NCBI GenBank assembly: GCA_024763075.1
Contig: JANTGF010000011.1
Location: forward strand, 1-64,000
Length of the DNA: 64,000 nt
Direction of reading: 5' to 3'
Source: Bacteroidales bacterium
GTDB lineage: Bacteria; Bacteroidota; Bacteroidia; Bacteroidales; VadinHA17
Program-made: the position numbers and the translations under genes
Shown: positions 51,938-60,132 of the stretch, one piece after another
How the letters are laid out: every line of letters begins with the position of its first letter
Numbering within the stretch: position 1 is the stretch's first letter
Notes under the pieces: model-generated
What the model was told of the DNA's origin: nothing
The model's database searches: none
What the model saw: only the letters and a program-made list of their open reading frames with translations

Positions 51938-52864
51938 TCATTTTATAGTTTTTGCAAGTTCTTCCAGAAAAGCAGACCGGTCAACAAGTCCTTTAAACCG
52001 ATCTTTATTATCGGTTAATGCAACAAAATTACCTGATCGTTTTATAATTACTTTTGCCAATTCCTGTGATTCGGCATCTGAGAATTCTACTACTGAAGAG
52101 GTTACTAAATCTGGACCAAGTATTTCATCAATAGTGTAGCCTTTAAGCCAGGTAGTTCTTTCCCATGTTTTTATTGGGTTTCCAAAGGAAATCCACTGCT
52201 CCTTTGTTTCAGGTAGTGGCTCAATGTCTTGCTTTAACTCATCAATATATTTCTGAACAATATTGGATATTTGCCAGGAATTTGATTCAGCCAGGGCTGC
52301 CAGCTCATAGGGCTCATTTGATGTTTTTGGATCAGGAGCGATACTGGAATATGCCTTAATAAATGCTGATTCCAGCCATGGATAGAATTGAGCCAATGAC
52401 CTGCATACATCAGACGGACTAGAACTACCTACAAAACATCTGCTTATGTCCCCCCGGGTTTCAATAAAGACAAAAGATTTGATTCCATTTACCCGTCCCA
52501 ATATTAAACTAAATATATATAAACGTGAGGACAGCCATTTATTCCCTTTCCCAAGATCGATTAATGCATAATCAGCAGGTTGTTGGGTAGCAAGTTGTTT
52601 AAACAGGCTTTGGGATGCACTGTCAAAAACCCGTGTAGGCGCAAGCTGCTGGATATCAAAATCATTCGCAAATTTTGGTGACATTTCTGTCATAGTTGAC
52701 AATTCAATTCCAAAATCGCCAATTGATAATTTAGTTATACGTTTGCCTGTTTCAGTAATTAATCTGCTAAGTGGTTTACGCATTGCAAATAAGGTGATTC
52801 CAACCAATAAAGGCCATGCAACTGCATCCAAAACATTAGCAATTTCTGCTCCGGTTATTGTCAT
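51938..52864 (-). CDS. Unknown membrane-anchored protein
   Basis: A 308-residue protein with an N-terminal hydrophobic helix (VAWPLLVGITLFAMRKPL, ~15-32) and a cytosolic-looking remainder. The segment after the helix (FGIELSTMTEMSPKFA) is typical of membrane-tethered proteins with unknown effector or sensor parts. The rest contains ADYALIDLGKGNKWLSSRLYIFSLIL, GIKSFVFIETRG and a C-terminal FVALTDNKDRFKGLVDRSAFLEEL, which recalls a CBS-like half motif. Not assigned. Lies between an unknown small gene and a caspase-like lipoprotein gene. Confidence 0.65.
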   Translation of the reverse strand: MTITGAEIANVLDAVAWPLLVGITLFAMRKPLSRLITETGKRITKLSIGDFGIELSTMTEMSPKFANDFDIQQLAPTRVFDSASQSLFKQLATQQPADYALIDLGKGNKWLSSRLYIFSLILGRVNGIKSFVFIETRGDISRCFVGSSSPSDVCRSLAQFYPWLESAFIKAYSSIAPDPKTSNEPYELAALAESNSWQISNIVQKYIDELKQDIEPLPETKEQWISFGNPIKTWERTTWLKGYTIDEILGPDLVTSSVVEFSDAESQELAKVIIKRSGNFVALTDNKDRFKGLVDRSAFLEELAKTIK

Positions 52865-52930
52865 GTTTTCTTGATTTTTTTTTTTAATATATCAAATTGA
52901 GACTACAAATGATACATAATAGTTAACTTG

Positions 52931-54754
52931 CTAAGGGCCGGATACATACCATCTCGCACCAATCCTGTTGCTTCTTATATCCGGACCGACGGGGCCCTTT
53001 CCATGAAAATGATCATTATAATTCCATACACCATCATCCTTTCTAAAAACGCCCATTACAATGCCAATACGATCGTTTGGCTGGTGATCATCAATGGCAT
53101 CAAACCATGCCTGTAAAACTGTCATGTTAGCATTTACCATATTACTGGCAAAGGCTCCTGAAAACTGATTGTTCGCCTGTGCATTCGTATGAAAACCCAG
53201 TAATAAATGCAGACCATTAAATTCCTGGTTCCAGTTTCTGAAGGGTTCCTTTCCATCGCTGCCTTTTCCCATTACCTTACAGGAGTATAAAGCCAGCCAT
53301 TCCAGATCTTTATCACCCCAATCCCCGGTAGCATCATTGTTATCCAGCGTTGAATCATCATGCGAATTATTCTCAAAAGTAAAATAGCCAACATTCCCAT
53401 GCCCTACATAAAAAGTAATATCCGTGTTATCTATCCATTGGTTATCCTCAGGTCCTTTAAAATCCTGTTCCCATGCATCCAGCCCTCTCCAGTTGAAACG
53501 CTTTTTTACTCCATCCGAATTCATCTTGTTAATAAAACCCTGTTCAAGCCCTCCAAATTGGTTAAATACAGAATTTTCCGTTCCGTATTCCCTGATACCA
53601 TCTTCAAAGGGAAAAATTTCAACAATTTCAGCAAAAACAATTTCACTAAATTCAATATGCTGGATGGTCTGAACAAATACACCATTATTATCGATTACTT
53701 CCAGCTTAAGATTTTCATATTTTTGCTTACTTCGCTGGAAGAGTGAATATTTCATTTCTTTCTCTCCTTCTTCTACCCCAAAGCTTGGAGAACTCCATCG
53801 TATCCGGTAGGGAGGAGAGCCTCCCTCGATTTCTGCTGTGGCTACAACTTTGTTGCCCTTCATCCGGGCTTTAATGTAAATGGCAGGGACATATTTTACA
53901 TCGTCAATTGCAGGTATGGAATACTGTAACAGAAATATCCTTTGTCCATCTATAATTGCAGTCCCTGAGCATTCATAATAGGGAATAAGTGTATGTACTT
54001 CTTTCTGACACAGTGGAGGTGCATAATAGAACAAACGGGTTTTAATTTCAATGTCTCTAAGTTCGAGCTGGTTGTACATATTTTTACAACGCTCCTTCAC
54101 CTCATTAGCATCCAGAAGCGGAACCATTTCCCCGCGGGACAGGTTGCGGTTGGCATACCTTAACCTGTTTATCAATCCTTCGCCATAAAAACTTGCACTT
54201 ATTTTTGCTCCGGGGCCTTCGACCGGAATATCATCCACCCGGATATTATAAGTAACTCTGGTATTTATTGCGGTTTTAGAGATAGAATTCTCTCTTTCAT
54301 TCTCAATTATCAGCCAGTTGTTTCTGGAACTGGCTTTACCTCCGGCAGGTAACAAATCTGTTCTATCCAGCGCTGCCATAAAAATTTCTTCTGCCACAGC
54401 CGGACGTATGGTTTTGGTAGCTTTAAGACCCTCAAAATTCAGAGCTTCCGCCAATACAGGCTGGTCGTCTTCGTCTCCACCTTCTTCTCCAATAATTTCA
54501 AGGGGCAAAGAAAAGTAATTTTTTGTATCAATGATGGAGATACGCCCGTTTCTGTCAATGTAATTACCGGCTTCCAGTATAGCCTTGTCCATTGGCAGAA
54601 GTTGTAGTAATCTTTTCGCAGATTCAGGTGTAACCCCTGATTTCTCAACCTTGTATACAGCAATCGTCTGTTGTGCCTTTGGTACACAAGATGAGAATAG
54701 AACCGTTGTAATCATTATGATCATAACAGTAAAACCAGAAATAAAATGCTTCAT
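52931..54754 (-). CDS. Lipoprotein with C-terminal caspase-like (DUF6345-type) domain
   Basis: A 607-residue lipoprotein (TTVLFSSCVPK, lipobox Cys23). Residues ~30-290 are an unrecognised N-terminal region. Residues ~300-375 resemble a PKD/SprB-like repeat (GGSPPYRIRWSSP). Residues ~380-607 carry DITFYVGHGN (His452) and, one strand later, LEWLALYSCKV (Cys492), the spacing and setting of the His-Gly/Cys dyad in clan CD caspase-fold peptidases. This resembles what I remember as DUF6345. Peptidase activity is inferred. Unlike its neighbours, the gene has a textbook AAGGAGG ribosome-binding site 5 bp before its ATG. Confidence 0.65.
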   Translation of the reverse strand: MKHFISGFTVMIIMITTVLFSSCVPKAQQTIAVYKVEKSGVTPESAKRLLQLLPMDKAILEAGNYIDRNGRISIIDTKNYFSLPLEIIGEEGGDEDDQPVLAEALNFEGLKATKTIRPAVAEEIFMAALDRTDLLPAGGKASSRNNWLIIENERENSISKTAINTRVTYNIRVDDIPVEGPGAKISASFYGEGLINRLRYANRNLSRGEMVPLLDANEVKERCKNMYNQLELRDIEIKTRLFYYAPPLCQKEVHTLIPYYECSGTAIIDGQRIFLLQYSIPAIDDVKYVPAIYIKARMKGNKVVATAEIEGGSPPYRIRWSSPSFGVEEGEKEMKYSLFQRSKQKYENLKLEVIDNNGVFVQTIQHIEFSEIVFAEIVEIFPFEDGIREYGTENSVFNQFGGLEQGFINKMNSDGVKKRFNWRGLDAWEQDFKGPEDNQWIDNTDITFYVGHGNVGYFTFENNSHDDSTLDNNDATGDWGDKDLEWLALYSCKVMGKGSDGKEPFRNWNQEFNGLHLLLGFHTNAQANNQFSGAFASNMVNANMTVLQAWFDAIDDHQPNDRIGIVMGVFRKDDGVWNYNDHFHGKGPVGPDIRSNRIGARWYVSGP

Positions 54755-54759
54755 GGTAA

Positions 54760-54766
54760 CCTCCTT
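54760..54766 (-). promoter_or_regulatory. Strong Shine-Dalgarno site (AAGGAGG) for the caspase-like lipoprotein gene
   Basis: AAGGAGG-TTACC-ATG-type spacing of 5 bp. Most genes in this window have no Shine-Dalgarno sequence, as usual for Bacteroidota. Confidence 0.7.
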
Positions 54767-54945
54767 TTTAAAAGTTATTTAATCAGATAAATAATGTGAT
54801 AATAAATTATTTGATCGTCTTTGTATATCTTTAAATTATATGTGAGATTTACCTTTTCAAAATGTCAGGGAATGATTTTTATTGTTCCCCTGAAACCCTG
54901 TTTAGTTTGTCTATAAAGTCAGGTGTTTCAAAAGAAATCGAAACC

Positions 54946-55941
54946 CTACTTAGGAAGCTTCCCCCATTCGGGATCCTTAGCCCGCCATTTGAAATACTTC
55001 TCCGTATTCGTTTTCCCGCTTTCAATTAAAGCCTCAATTTTATCCTTGGACAGATCAAATTCCGTAGTTTTAACATTCAACGTATCAATAAATATTGTCC
55101 TGTTCCAATCGGGGCCGGTTAAATGGGCTTTGTTTGCAAGTTCCATAAGAAAATTCAACAAACCAATCGCATGGTCCTTGATACTTTTTATCTCCATGGG
55201 AACTGTACTCCAGTTCTTCCTGTTGGCTTGAATAGATTCTTTGGAATCCAATCTAAAACCCAGTGTTTCAAAGTTATAAACATATCCGTCATCGTCCTCC
55301 CTGAATTCTCCGGTATTTTCCGGGTTTGATAAATATTTTTTATGATCAAACAGGTTGACAGGATAATTGTATGCAACTCCGCCGTCAACCATTATGTCCT
55401 GGTTAAACCTGACAGATTTAAAATAAAAGGGGATACTCATAGACATTCTTACCACATCCCTTACCGGAACAGATGGGGTGTCTTCATTAGAAAATATCTC
55501 GATTTTTTGTTGGCTAAGATTTGTTACAGCCAGATAAAGTAAGCGAAATGGAGATTCAGGTGATTTGGCGGATTCTGCCAGTTCGCCAAAAGTAAAGCCT
55601 TCCTTACCTGTTTTTTTCTTTATTTTTTCACCAATCCATTCCGTAAAGGCATCTCCTTTAAACCATCCGTAATTTCTTATAATCCGAAGCATATTATTTA
55701 CAATAAATCCGCTTTTATCTTCAAATTCTTTGAAATTGGTTGATGCAATAACATTAGAAACTTCTTCAAAAGAATAACCCAATGATAATAAAGCAGCATT
55801 TATCGCTCCGGCAGATGTTCCTGCAACTCTTTCAATTTGTGGCAGTATTTTCATGTCGTCCAGTACTTTTAAGGCACCACCATAGGCGATTCCTTTCACA
55901 CCGCCACCTTCAAAAACGAGATTTTTAAAATTGTAGTCCAT
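54946..55941 (-). CDS. Patatin-like phospholipase
   Basis: A 331-residue patatin domain: oxyanion loop EGGGVKGIAYGGAL (11-24), nucleophile Ser43 in GTSAGAIN, and the dyad Asp186 in VDGGVAYNYPV. No signal peptide or membrane helix, so probably cytosolic or delivered by another system. The C-terminal third (LGFRLDSKESIQ, DHAIGLLNFLMELANKAHL) matches bacterial patatins of similar length. Hydrolyses acyl esters of phospholipids or other lipids. It precedes the caspase-like gene by ~190 bp on the same strand. Confidence 0.88.
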   Translation of the reverse strand: MDYNFKNLVFEGGGVKGIAYGGALKVLDDMKILPQIERVAGTSAGAINAALLSLGYSFEEVSNVIASTNFKEFEDKSGFIVNNMLRIIRNYGWFKGDAFTEWIGEKIKKKTGKEGFTFGELAESAKSPESPFRLLYLAVTNLSQQKIEIFSNEDTPSVPVRDVVRMSMSIPFYFKSVRFNQDIMVDGGVAYNYPVNLFDHKKYLSNPENTGEFREDDDGYVYNFETLGFRLDSKESIQANRKNWSTVPMEIKSIKDHAIGLLNFLMELANKAHLTGPDWNRTIFIDTLNVKTTEFDLSKDKIEALIESGKTNTEKYFKWRAKDPEWGKLPK

Positions 55942-56340
55942 GATATATTGTTTTAAGTTAAATTAAGTTATAAGCCAAAAGTATGATTCAAATGTCGACC
56001 ACTGAACACCGAACACCGAATGTCAAATGTAGAAGTAGGAGCGCAAAGTACTGAATACCGAAAGTTCCCTCCACTTCTTTTTAAATCTTCATTCGTTAAT
56101 CGATATTATGTTATTCAAACGATGAACGATGAACGATGAAGGTTGAATGTCGAATATCAAATACTTCAACCATGTTTAGATATTCGTTATTCTAATATCA
56201 AAGAACCAAAGGATAAAGAATCAAGATCCAAGATCCAATATTCAAGAATCAAGAACCAAGAGCCAGGAACCAGGAATCAAGATGTCCATTTTTGAAAAAA
56301 AATGAGTTCTTTCATTTACATTTCCTTCAGTCTTATTTTT
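55942..56340. repeat. 399-bp intergenic region with degenerate 7-bp-phased arrays
   Basis: No gene. Three blocks read in heptamers. About 55984-56067: accactg, aacaccg, aacaccg, aatgtca, aatgtag. About 56113-56167: gatgaac three times with drift, then gttgaat, gtcgaat, atcaaat. About 56205-56287: agaatca, agatcca, agatcca, atattca, agaatca, agaacca, agagcca, ggaacca, ggaatca. Confidence 0.75.
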
Positions 56341-57888
56341 TTATTCTTTTTTCAGTATAATTCTACAGCTGTCATCAGCTGTTTTAATGTCAATCTTTTT
56401 ATTCTTCAAAACTGAGGGTGCAATATCCACAGGAAGTGTATTGATAAACCGGTTTAACTCAGTACAAAATACTTTCATGTCTTCATTATTCCTTGCATTT
56501 AGAATTGAATCAGTGTTTAAAACCGGGTTGTTTTTCATTCTTCCGGATTCTTTCTTAATTTTTAGATCATTCATATACCAGATACTGTCTTTTATGCCCG
56601 GTTTTATTCCATTTTCCAGCTGCAAGGCTTCTAACGAATCAATGAGTCTGTCCTGAATCAAACTGAAAAGTAAAGAAGATTTTGTATTCAATGTAAAATC
56701 CAGTCCATAGAAATTATGGCTTGCATTTTTCAGGCTTGTAATAAAATCTGAAATCCGTTTCGCCTTATTGTCAAAGGTGTAAGTTTGGTTAAAATATGCG
56801 ATAGCTGAATCAATGGTATAAACTTCATCATTCCTGACTACAGAGTCACTCAGAATTACATCCAGGGTATAATCCAGATAATCGGTATGAAAATATACTC
56901 CTGTTAACTCTTCACCCAACATAAGCGAAAAGAATTCCTTTAAATGTCCTTCTGCATTTTCCTGAGAACGCTGAAGGATTTGTTTCTCCATGGCCTGTTT
57001 TTGAAGTTTATCAAGACATCGTTGTTTTACCATTTTTGTATATTCGGGTTTTAAGCGTGCTCCCCGCCCGGCAATTAAAAACTCAAACCCTTCCACCCCT
57101 TCTTCCGGAATGAACCATGGATTAATGGTGGCACTGATAATCTGAGGTTGGAGCCCTATAAAATGAATTCGTTTCCGGCTTTTTTCATACCTGAAATTAC
57201 GATCGGTAAATTCTCTGAAATCAAACCCGGCTTTTACCCAACCCCGGCCAATCATCACCAGGCGGCTATGGCGGTAGGTTTTTTTTGCATCGCGTTCAAT
57301 TTTTTCTTTCCGGATATTCTTAAATTCATCTGTTTCAATCTCCATTAACAAATTACGCCAACCGTAACGATTAAGATAAAGCCTTTTCATCAGCGTTTTT
57401 TTATTTTCTATACTGAGTGTCTTATTGTTTTCATTTCTTTTGTAATTTCTGTCCTTAATTTTCTCGAAAATATAATACAAATAGGTGTTGTATAGAGAGT
57501 TGCCGGTTAAATCGGGAAAGGCTTTTTTGAATGAATTATAGATGCCATTTTTACTCTTGTCGGGTAAGTTTTCTTCGGCAAAATCAGAAATGGCCAGCTT
57601 AAATTCTTTATGCAGGTCATCAACAATGTAATTGAATTCCTGCATTTCACTGTATTCCTGATCCCCTATTACCTCCTTTAGCGAAGCAATTACCTCACCA
57701 TAATATTCTGCAGTGATCAGCTGGCCTATTTCACGAATACTTTGAACCTGAACAGGAGTATTTTTCAGCGTTCGTTTTGTTGGGGCCAGCAGGTCAAAAG
57801 GATCAAACCAGGAAAATACCAATACCAGGGCTACCACAAAAATAATTTGCAGCACCAGGGATGTTCCTTTTCCAATTAGTTTACCCAT
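56341..57888 (-). CDS. Membrane-anchored DUF4230-type protein, long form
   Basis: A 515-residue protein with one N-terminal membrane helix (LVLQIIFVVALVLVFSW, ~11-27). The stretch VMIGRGWVKAGFDFREF, RKRIHFIGLQPQII (~210-255) and QRSQENAEGHLKEFFSLMLGEELTGVYF (~310-340) parallels the smaller protein encoded next to it (VKTGIDLTKL, KKMIELRLPPVEVL, EQTQENTRKLMEGMLKNLGYEE). Both fit what I recall of DUF4230. A long helical insert sits at ~60-200 and a C-terminal extension of ~170 residues is unique. Function unknown. Confidence 0.6.
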   Translation of the reverse strand: MGKLIGKGTSLVLQIIFVVALVLVFSWFDPFDLLAPTKRTLKNTPVQVQSIREIGQLITAEYYGEVIASLKEVIGDQEYSEMQEFNYIVDDLHKEFKLAISDFAEENLPDKSKNGIYNSFKKAFPDLTGNSLYNTYLYYIFEKIKDRNYKRNENNKTLSIENKKTLMKRLYLNRYGWRNLLMEIETDEFKNIRKEKIERDAKKTYRHSRLVMIGRGWVKAGFDFREFTDRNFRYEKSRKRIHFIGLQPQIISATINPWFIPEEGVEGFEFLIAGRGARLKPEYTKMVKQRCLDKLQKQAMEKQILQRSQENAEGHLKEFFSLMLGEELTGVYFHTDYLDYTLDVILSDSVVRNDEVYTIDSAIAYFNQTYTFDNKAKRISDFITSLKNASHNFYGLDFTLNTKSSLLFSLIQDRLIDSLEALQLENGIKPGIKDSIWYMNDLKIKKESGRMKNNPVLNTDSILNARNNEDMKVFCTELNRFINTLPVDIAPSVLKNKKIDIKTADDSCRIILKKE

Positions 57889-57941
57889 TTCCTTATTGTA
57901 AGTTAAAATCTGCTTTTATTTCAGACATGTAATCTGCCCCG

Positions 57942-58535
57942 TCAATTATTAATATTAATTTCCTGTATAAGATTTGAAGAATCAGCAAATGATATATAAA
58001 TCTCTTCATAGCCCAGGTTTTTCAGCATTCCTTCCATAAGTTTTCGTGTATTTTCCTGAGTTTGTTCAATGATTCCCATGAATTTCAGATGTGTTCTGAT
58101 ATCCATTTCAGCTTTCCTGAAATAATCCTCCTGATCAATTACATCAATTTTGTTAAAAATATCATTGTCTGAGAGGATGGTATCAATCCTGTATTTGTCA
58201 AAGGGATAAGCAAAATCCAGTACTTCAACCGGTGGCAAACGCAACTCAATCATTTTCTTATCAATAATCACATCGTTTCGTTTCAGTTTTGTAAGGTCAA
58301 TACCGGTTTTTACAATTGCCTGAGAATAGGCCACAAATTCGGCATTGCTGATTTTTACCAGTCCAAATATTTTTCGCTCTTTATCTCCGATTACCACCTT
58401 GTCTATAATAGTTTCGGTGGTGGCCATTTTTGCAGTACTTTTTATCTTACTGATAACCAATGGCCTTTTGTTTTTCTGACAGGCGGTACTGTACAGAAAT
58501 AGCAGAACGAATAGTATGTAAACTTCTTTTCTCAT
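57942..58535 (-). CDS. DUF4230-type lipoprotein, short form
   Basis: A 197-residue probable lipoprotein (MRKEVYILFVLLFLYSTAC). The conserved core VKTGIDLTKLKRNDVIIDKK, MIELRLPPVEVLDF and a C-terminal amphipathic helix (RTHLKFMGIIEQTQENTRKLMEGMLKNLG) fits DUF4230. It begins directly where the membrane-protein gene upstream ends (no gap) and precedes its long paralogue by 53 bp, so they are co-expressed. Role unknown; the lipobox suggests envelope location. Confidence 0.65.
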   Translation of the reverse strand: MRKEVYILFVLLFLYSTACQKNKRPLVISKIKSTAKMATTETIIDKVVIGDKERKIFGLVKISNAEFVAYSQAIVKTGIDLTKLKRNDVIIDKKMIELRLPPVEVLDFAYPFDKYRIDTILSDNDIFNKIDVIDQEDYFRKAEMDIRTHLKFMGIIEQTQENTRKLMEGMLKNLGYEEIYISFADSSNLIQEININN

Positions 58536-59303
58536 TTATTGAACGGCATCCGGATAATTAAAATCACTAATATCCTGATCAGAATTTATCCCTGTTTTTT
58601 CGGTTGAAAATATGGCTTTACCTTTTTTTAGGATTTTCTTTGCCAGTGATGCATCTTCAGATGGAGGAACCGGTGCTGATTGAGTTAAGCCTTGTGGGAA
58701 GGACTTTTCACTCTGATCATCCTCTTTACTATATATTTTTTGACTTTTATATCCGATTAGCTCCAGTGATTTGTTTCCGAAATAGAAGGCGATCATCATT
58801 AGAAAGGCGGTTTTAAAGAAGTCAAAATTATCAACAAGGAATGCATTTTCATCCAACCGGTTTTCCATTCCCAAAGCGGCTATTGTCATGGCCAGCCCAC
58901 CTATCATCAGGGTGAGTGCCAGTGTTCCGCGTATGGTGCCTTTTGGTAGTCCCAGTGTTTCACCTGTATTTGGATTCTCCTTTGGAATTTTATCCTCATT
59001 TTCCGGTGCATATTTAATTTCCTCGCGGAGTATTGCCCAACTTTCATTGGTCAGGCCTCTGTTAATGTTATAGAAATAAATAGCCCAGGCATAATAAGCA
59101 CCCAGTCCGCCAAACCAGATAAGCAGCAATAATAGAGCAACCAAATTATACAATTCATTACCCGGTTTGGAGCAAATTTTAATAATAACAGAAAAAGTTG
59201 GTATAAGTATCACCAGTTCAACCAGGCCCATCAGGCCAAGGAACAGCCAATTACGACGCTTTTTATTAATGCTTGCCCGTTTTATTGAATCATTTTCACG
59301 CAT
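58536..59303 (-). CDS. Unknown four-helix membrane protein
   Basis: A 255-residue protein with four hydrophobic segments: ~20-41, ~53-76, ~128-145 and ~162-176. The block LGLPKGTIRGTLALTLMIGG and the following FFKTAFLMMIAFYFGNKSLE recall a small membrane-domain type seen in many bacterial proteins of unknown role (a GLPKGSIRA-like start). The ~75-residue cytosolic tail is polar and variable. It is 6 bp after the DUF5675 gene and abuts the short DUF4230 gene. Confidence 0.6.
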   Translation of the reverse strand: MRENDSIKRASINKKRRNWLFLGLMGLVELVILIPTFSVIIKICSKPGNELYNLVALLLLLIWFGGLGAYYAWAIYFYNINRGLTNESWAILREEIKYAPENEDKIPKENPNTGETLGLPKGTIRGTLALTLMIGGLAMTIAALGMENRLDENAFLVDNFDFFKTAFLMMIAFYFGNKSLELIGYKSQKIYSKEDDQSEKSFPQGLTQSAPVPPSEDASLAKKILKKGKAIFSTEKTGINSDQDISDFNYPDAVQ

Positions 59304-59309
59304 GACGTA

Positions 59310-60047
59310 TTATTTTAATTTATTAATTCTGTCTTCATTGTAAATACTTATTTGTACAGGAATATTGTTATCCAGTTGTTCTCTCAAATAACCGTATAAC
59401 CTGCGGAAGGTTTCTCTGGAATTTGATAAAAATGCATTTTCATTGCTAACATTCAGACTATCGGAAACTAAAATACAGCCCTCCGTATCAGTATGACCAC
59501 CACCATTATGAATATATATGGAATGAAATCCTGGAACATTCTGCAGTTGTAGATGCCAGGTAAACCATTCAGGATATCTTTCTCTGTATTTTAAGGTCAA
59601 ATCGGTTTCTTCTTTCCTGAATTGAATGTGATAAGTACCCGCAGGAATTCGGGTTTCGCCCTTAATCTTTACTTCGTGAAAAGTATCTTCAAGAGTGTAG
59701 CAATAGAATTTTTCATTCACGAAAAGCAGCCCGAGGGTAGTTGTTTTGTCGTCGGAGTATCGTAAAAGGCTTAAGGCCGTACCTTTAAAATTTCCGCTTG
59801 TATCCGAGATGCTTGCTGAAACATTTGCCTTCGTATTATTTTCCGGATTTTGTGATTCCGGTGTTTCCTTCTCTTCTGAAAACTTTTTTTTAAAGAAATC
59901 AATAAGCAACTGAAAGGCTTTAACAATGGTTCCTGACAGACCGATTACCCATAGCCATATGCTTTCAATCAGTTCCGGTTTAACGGCAAACAGGACGATC
60001 AGAAAAGTAAGGCCGGCAATCAGTATAAGTAACAGGATACGGTTCAT
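59310..60047 (-). CDS. Membrane-anchored DUF5675 protein (possible L,D-transpeptidase-like fold)
   Basis: A 245-residue protein with an N-terminal hydrophobic stretch (ILLLILIAGLTFLIVLFAV) plus a second hydrophobic segment (~27-50), a polar linker (~55-85), then a DUF5675 domain. This contains LLFVNEKFYCYTLEDTF, RIPAGTYHIQFRKE, FHSIYIHNGGGHTDTEGCILV. The IHxG...TxGC arrangement resembles the His/Cys active site of YkuD-type L,D-transpeptidases, so a cell-wall or peptide-transfer role is possible (inference). Lies between an amidase gene and a membrane-protein gene. Confidence 0.7.
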   Translation of the reverse strand: MNRILLLILIAGLTFLIVLFAVKPELIESIWLWVIGLSGTIVKAFQLLIDFFKKKFSEEKETPESQNPENNTKANVSASISDTSGNFKGTALSLLRYSDDKTTTLGLLFVNEKFYCYTLEDTFHEVKIKGETRIPAGTYHIQFRKEETDLTLKYRERYPEWFTWHLQLQNVPGFHSIYIHNGGGHTDTEGCILVSDSLNVSNENAFLSNSRETFRRLYGYLREQLDNNIPVQISIYNEDRINKLK

Positions 60048-60132
60048 ATGTGGAAAACTTCTTAATTATCGAAAATTATTTTGTTCTATTCTGTGGAATA
60101 TTATGCTTCCGGAAAAATAAAATCATCATAGC

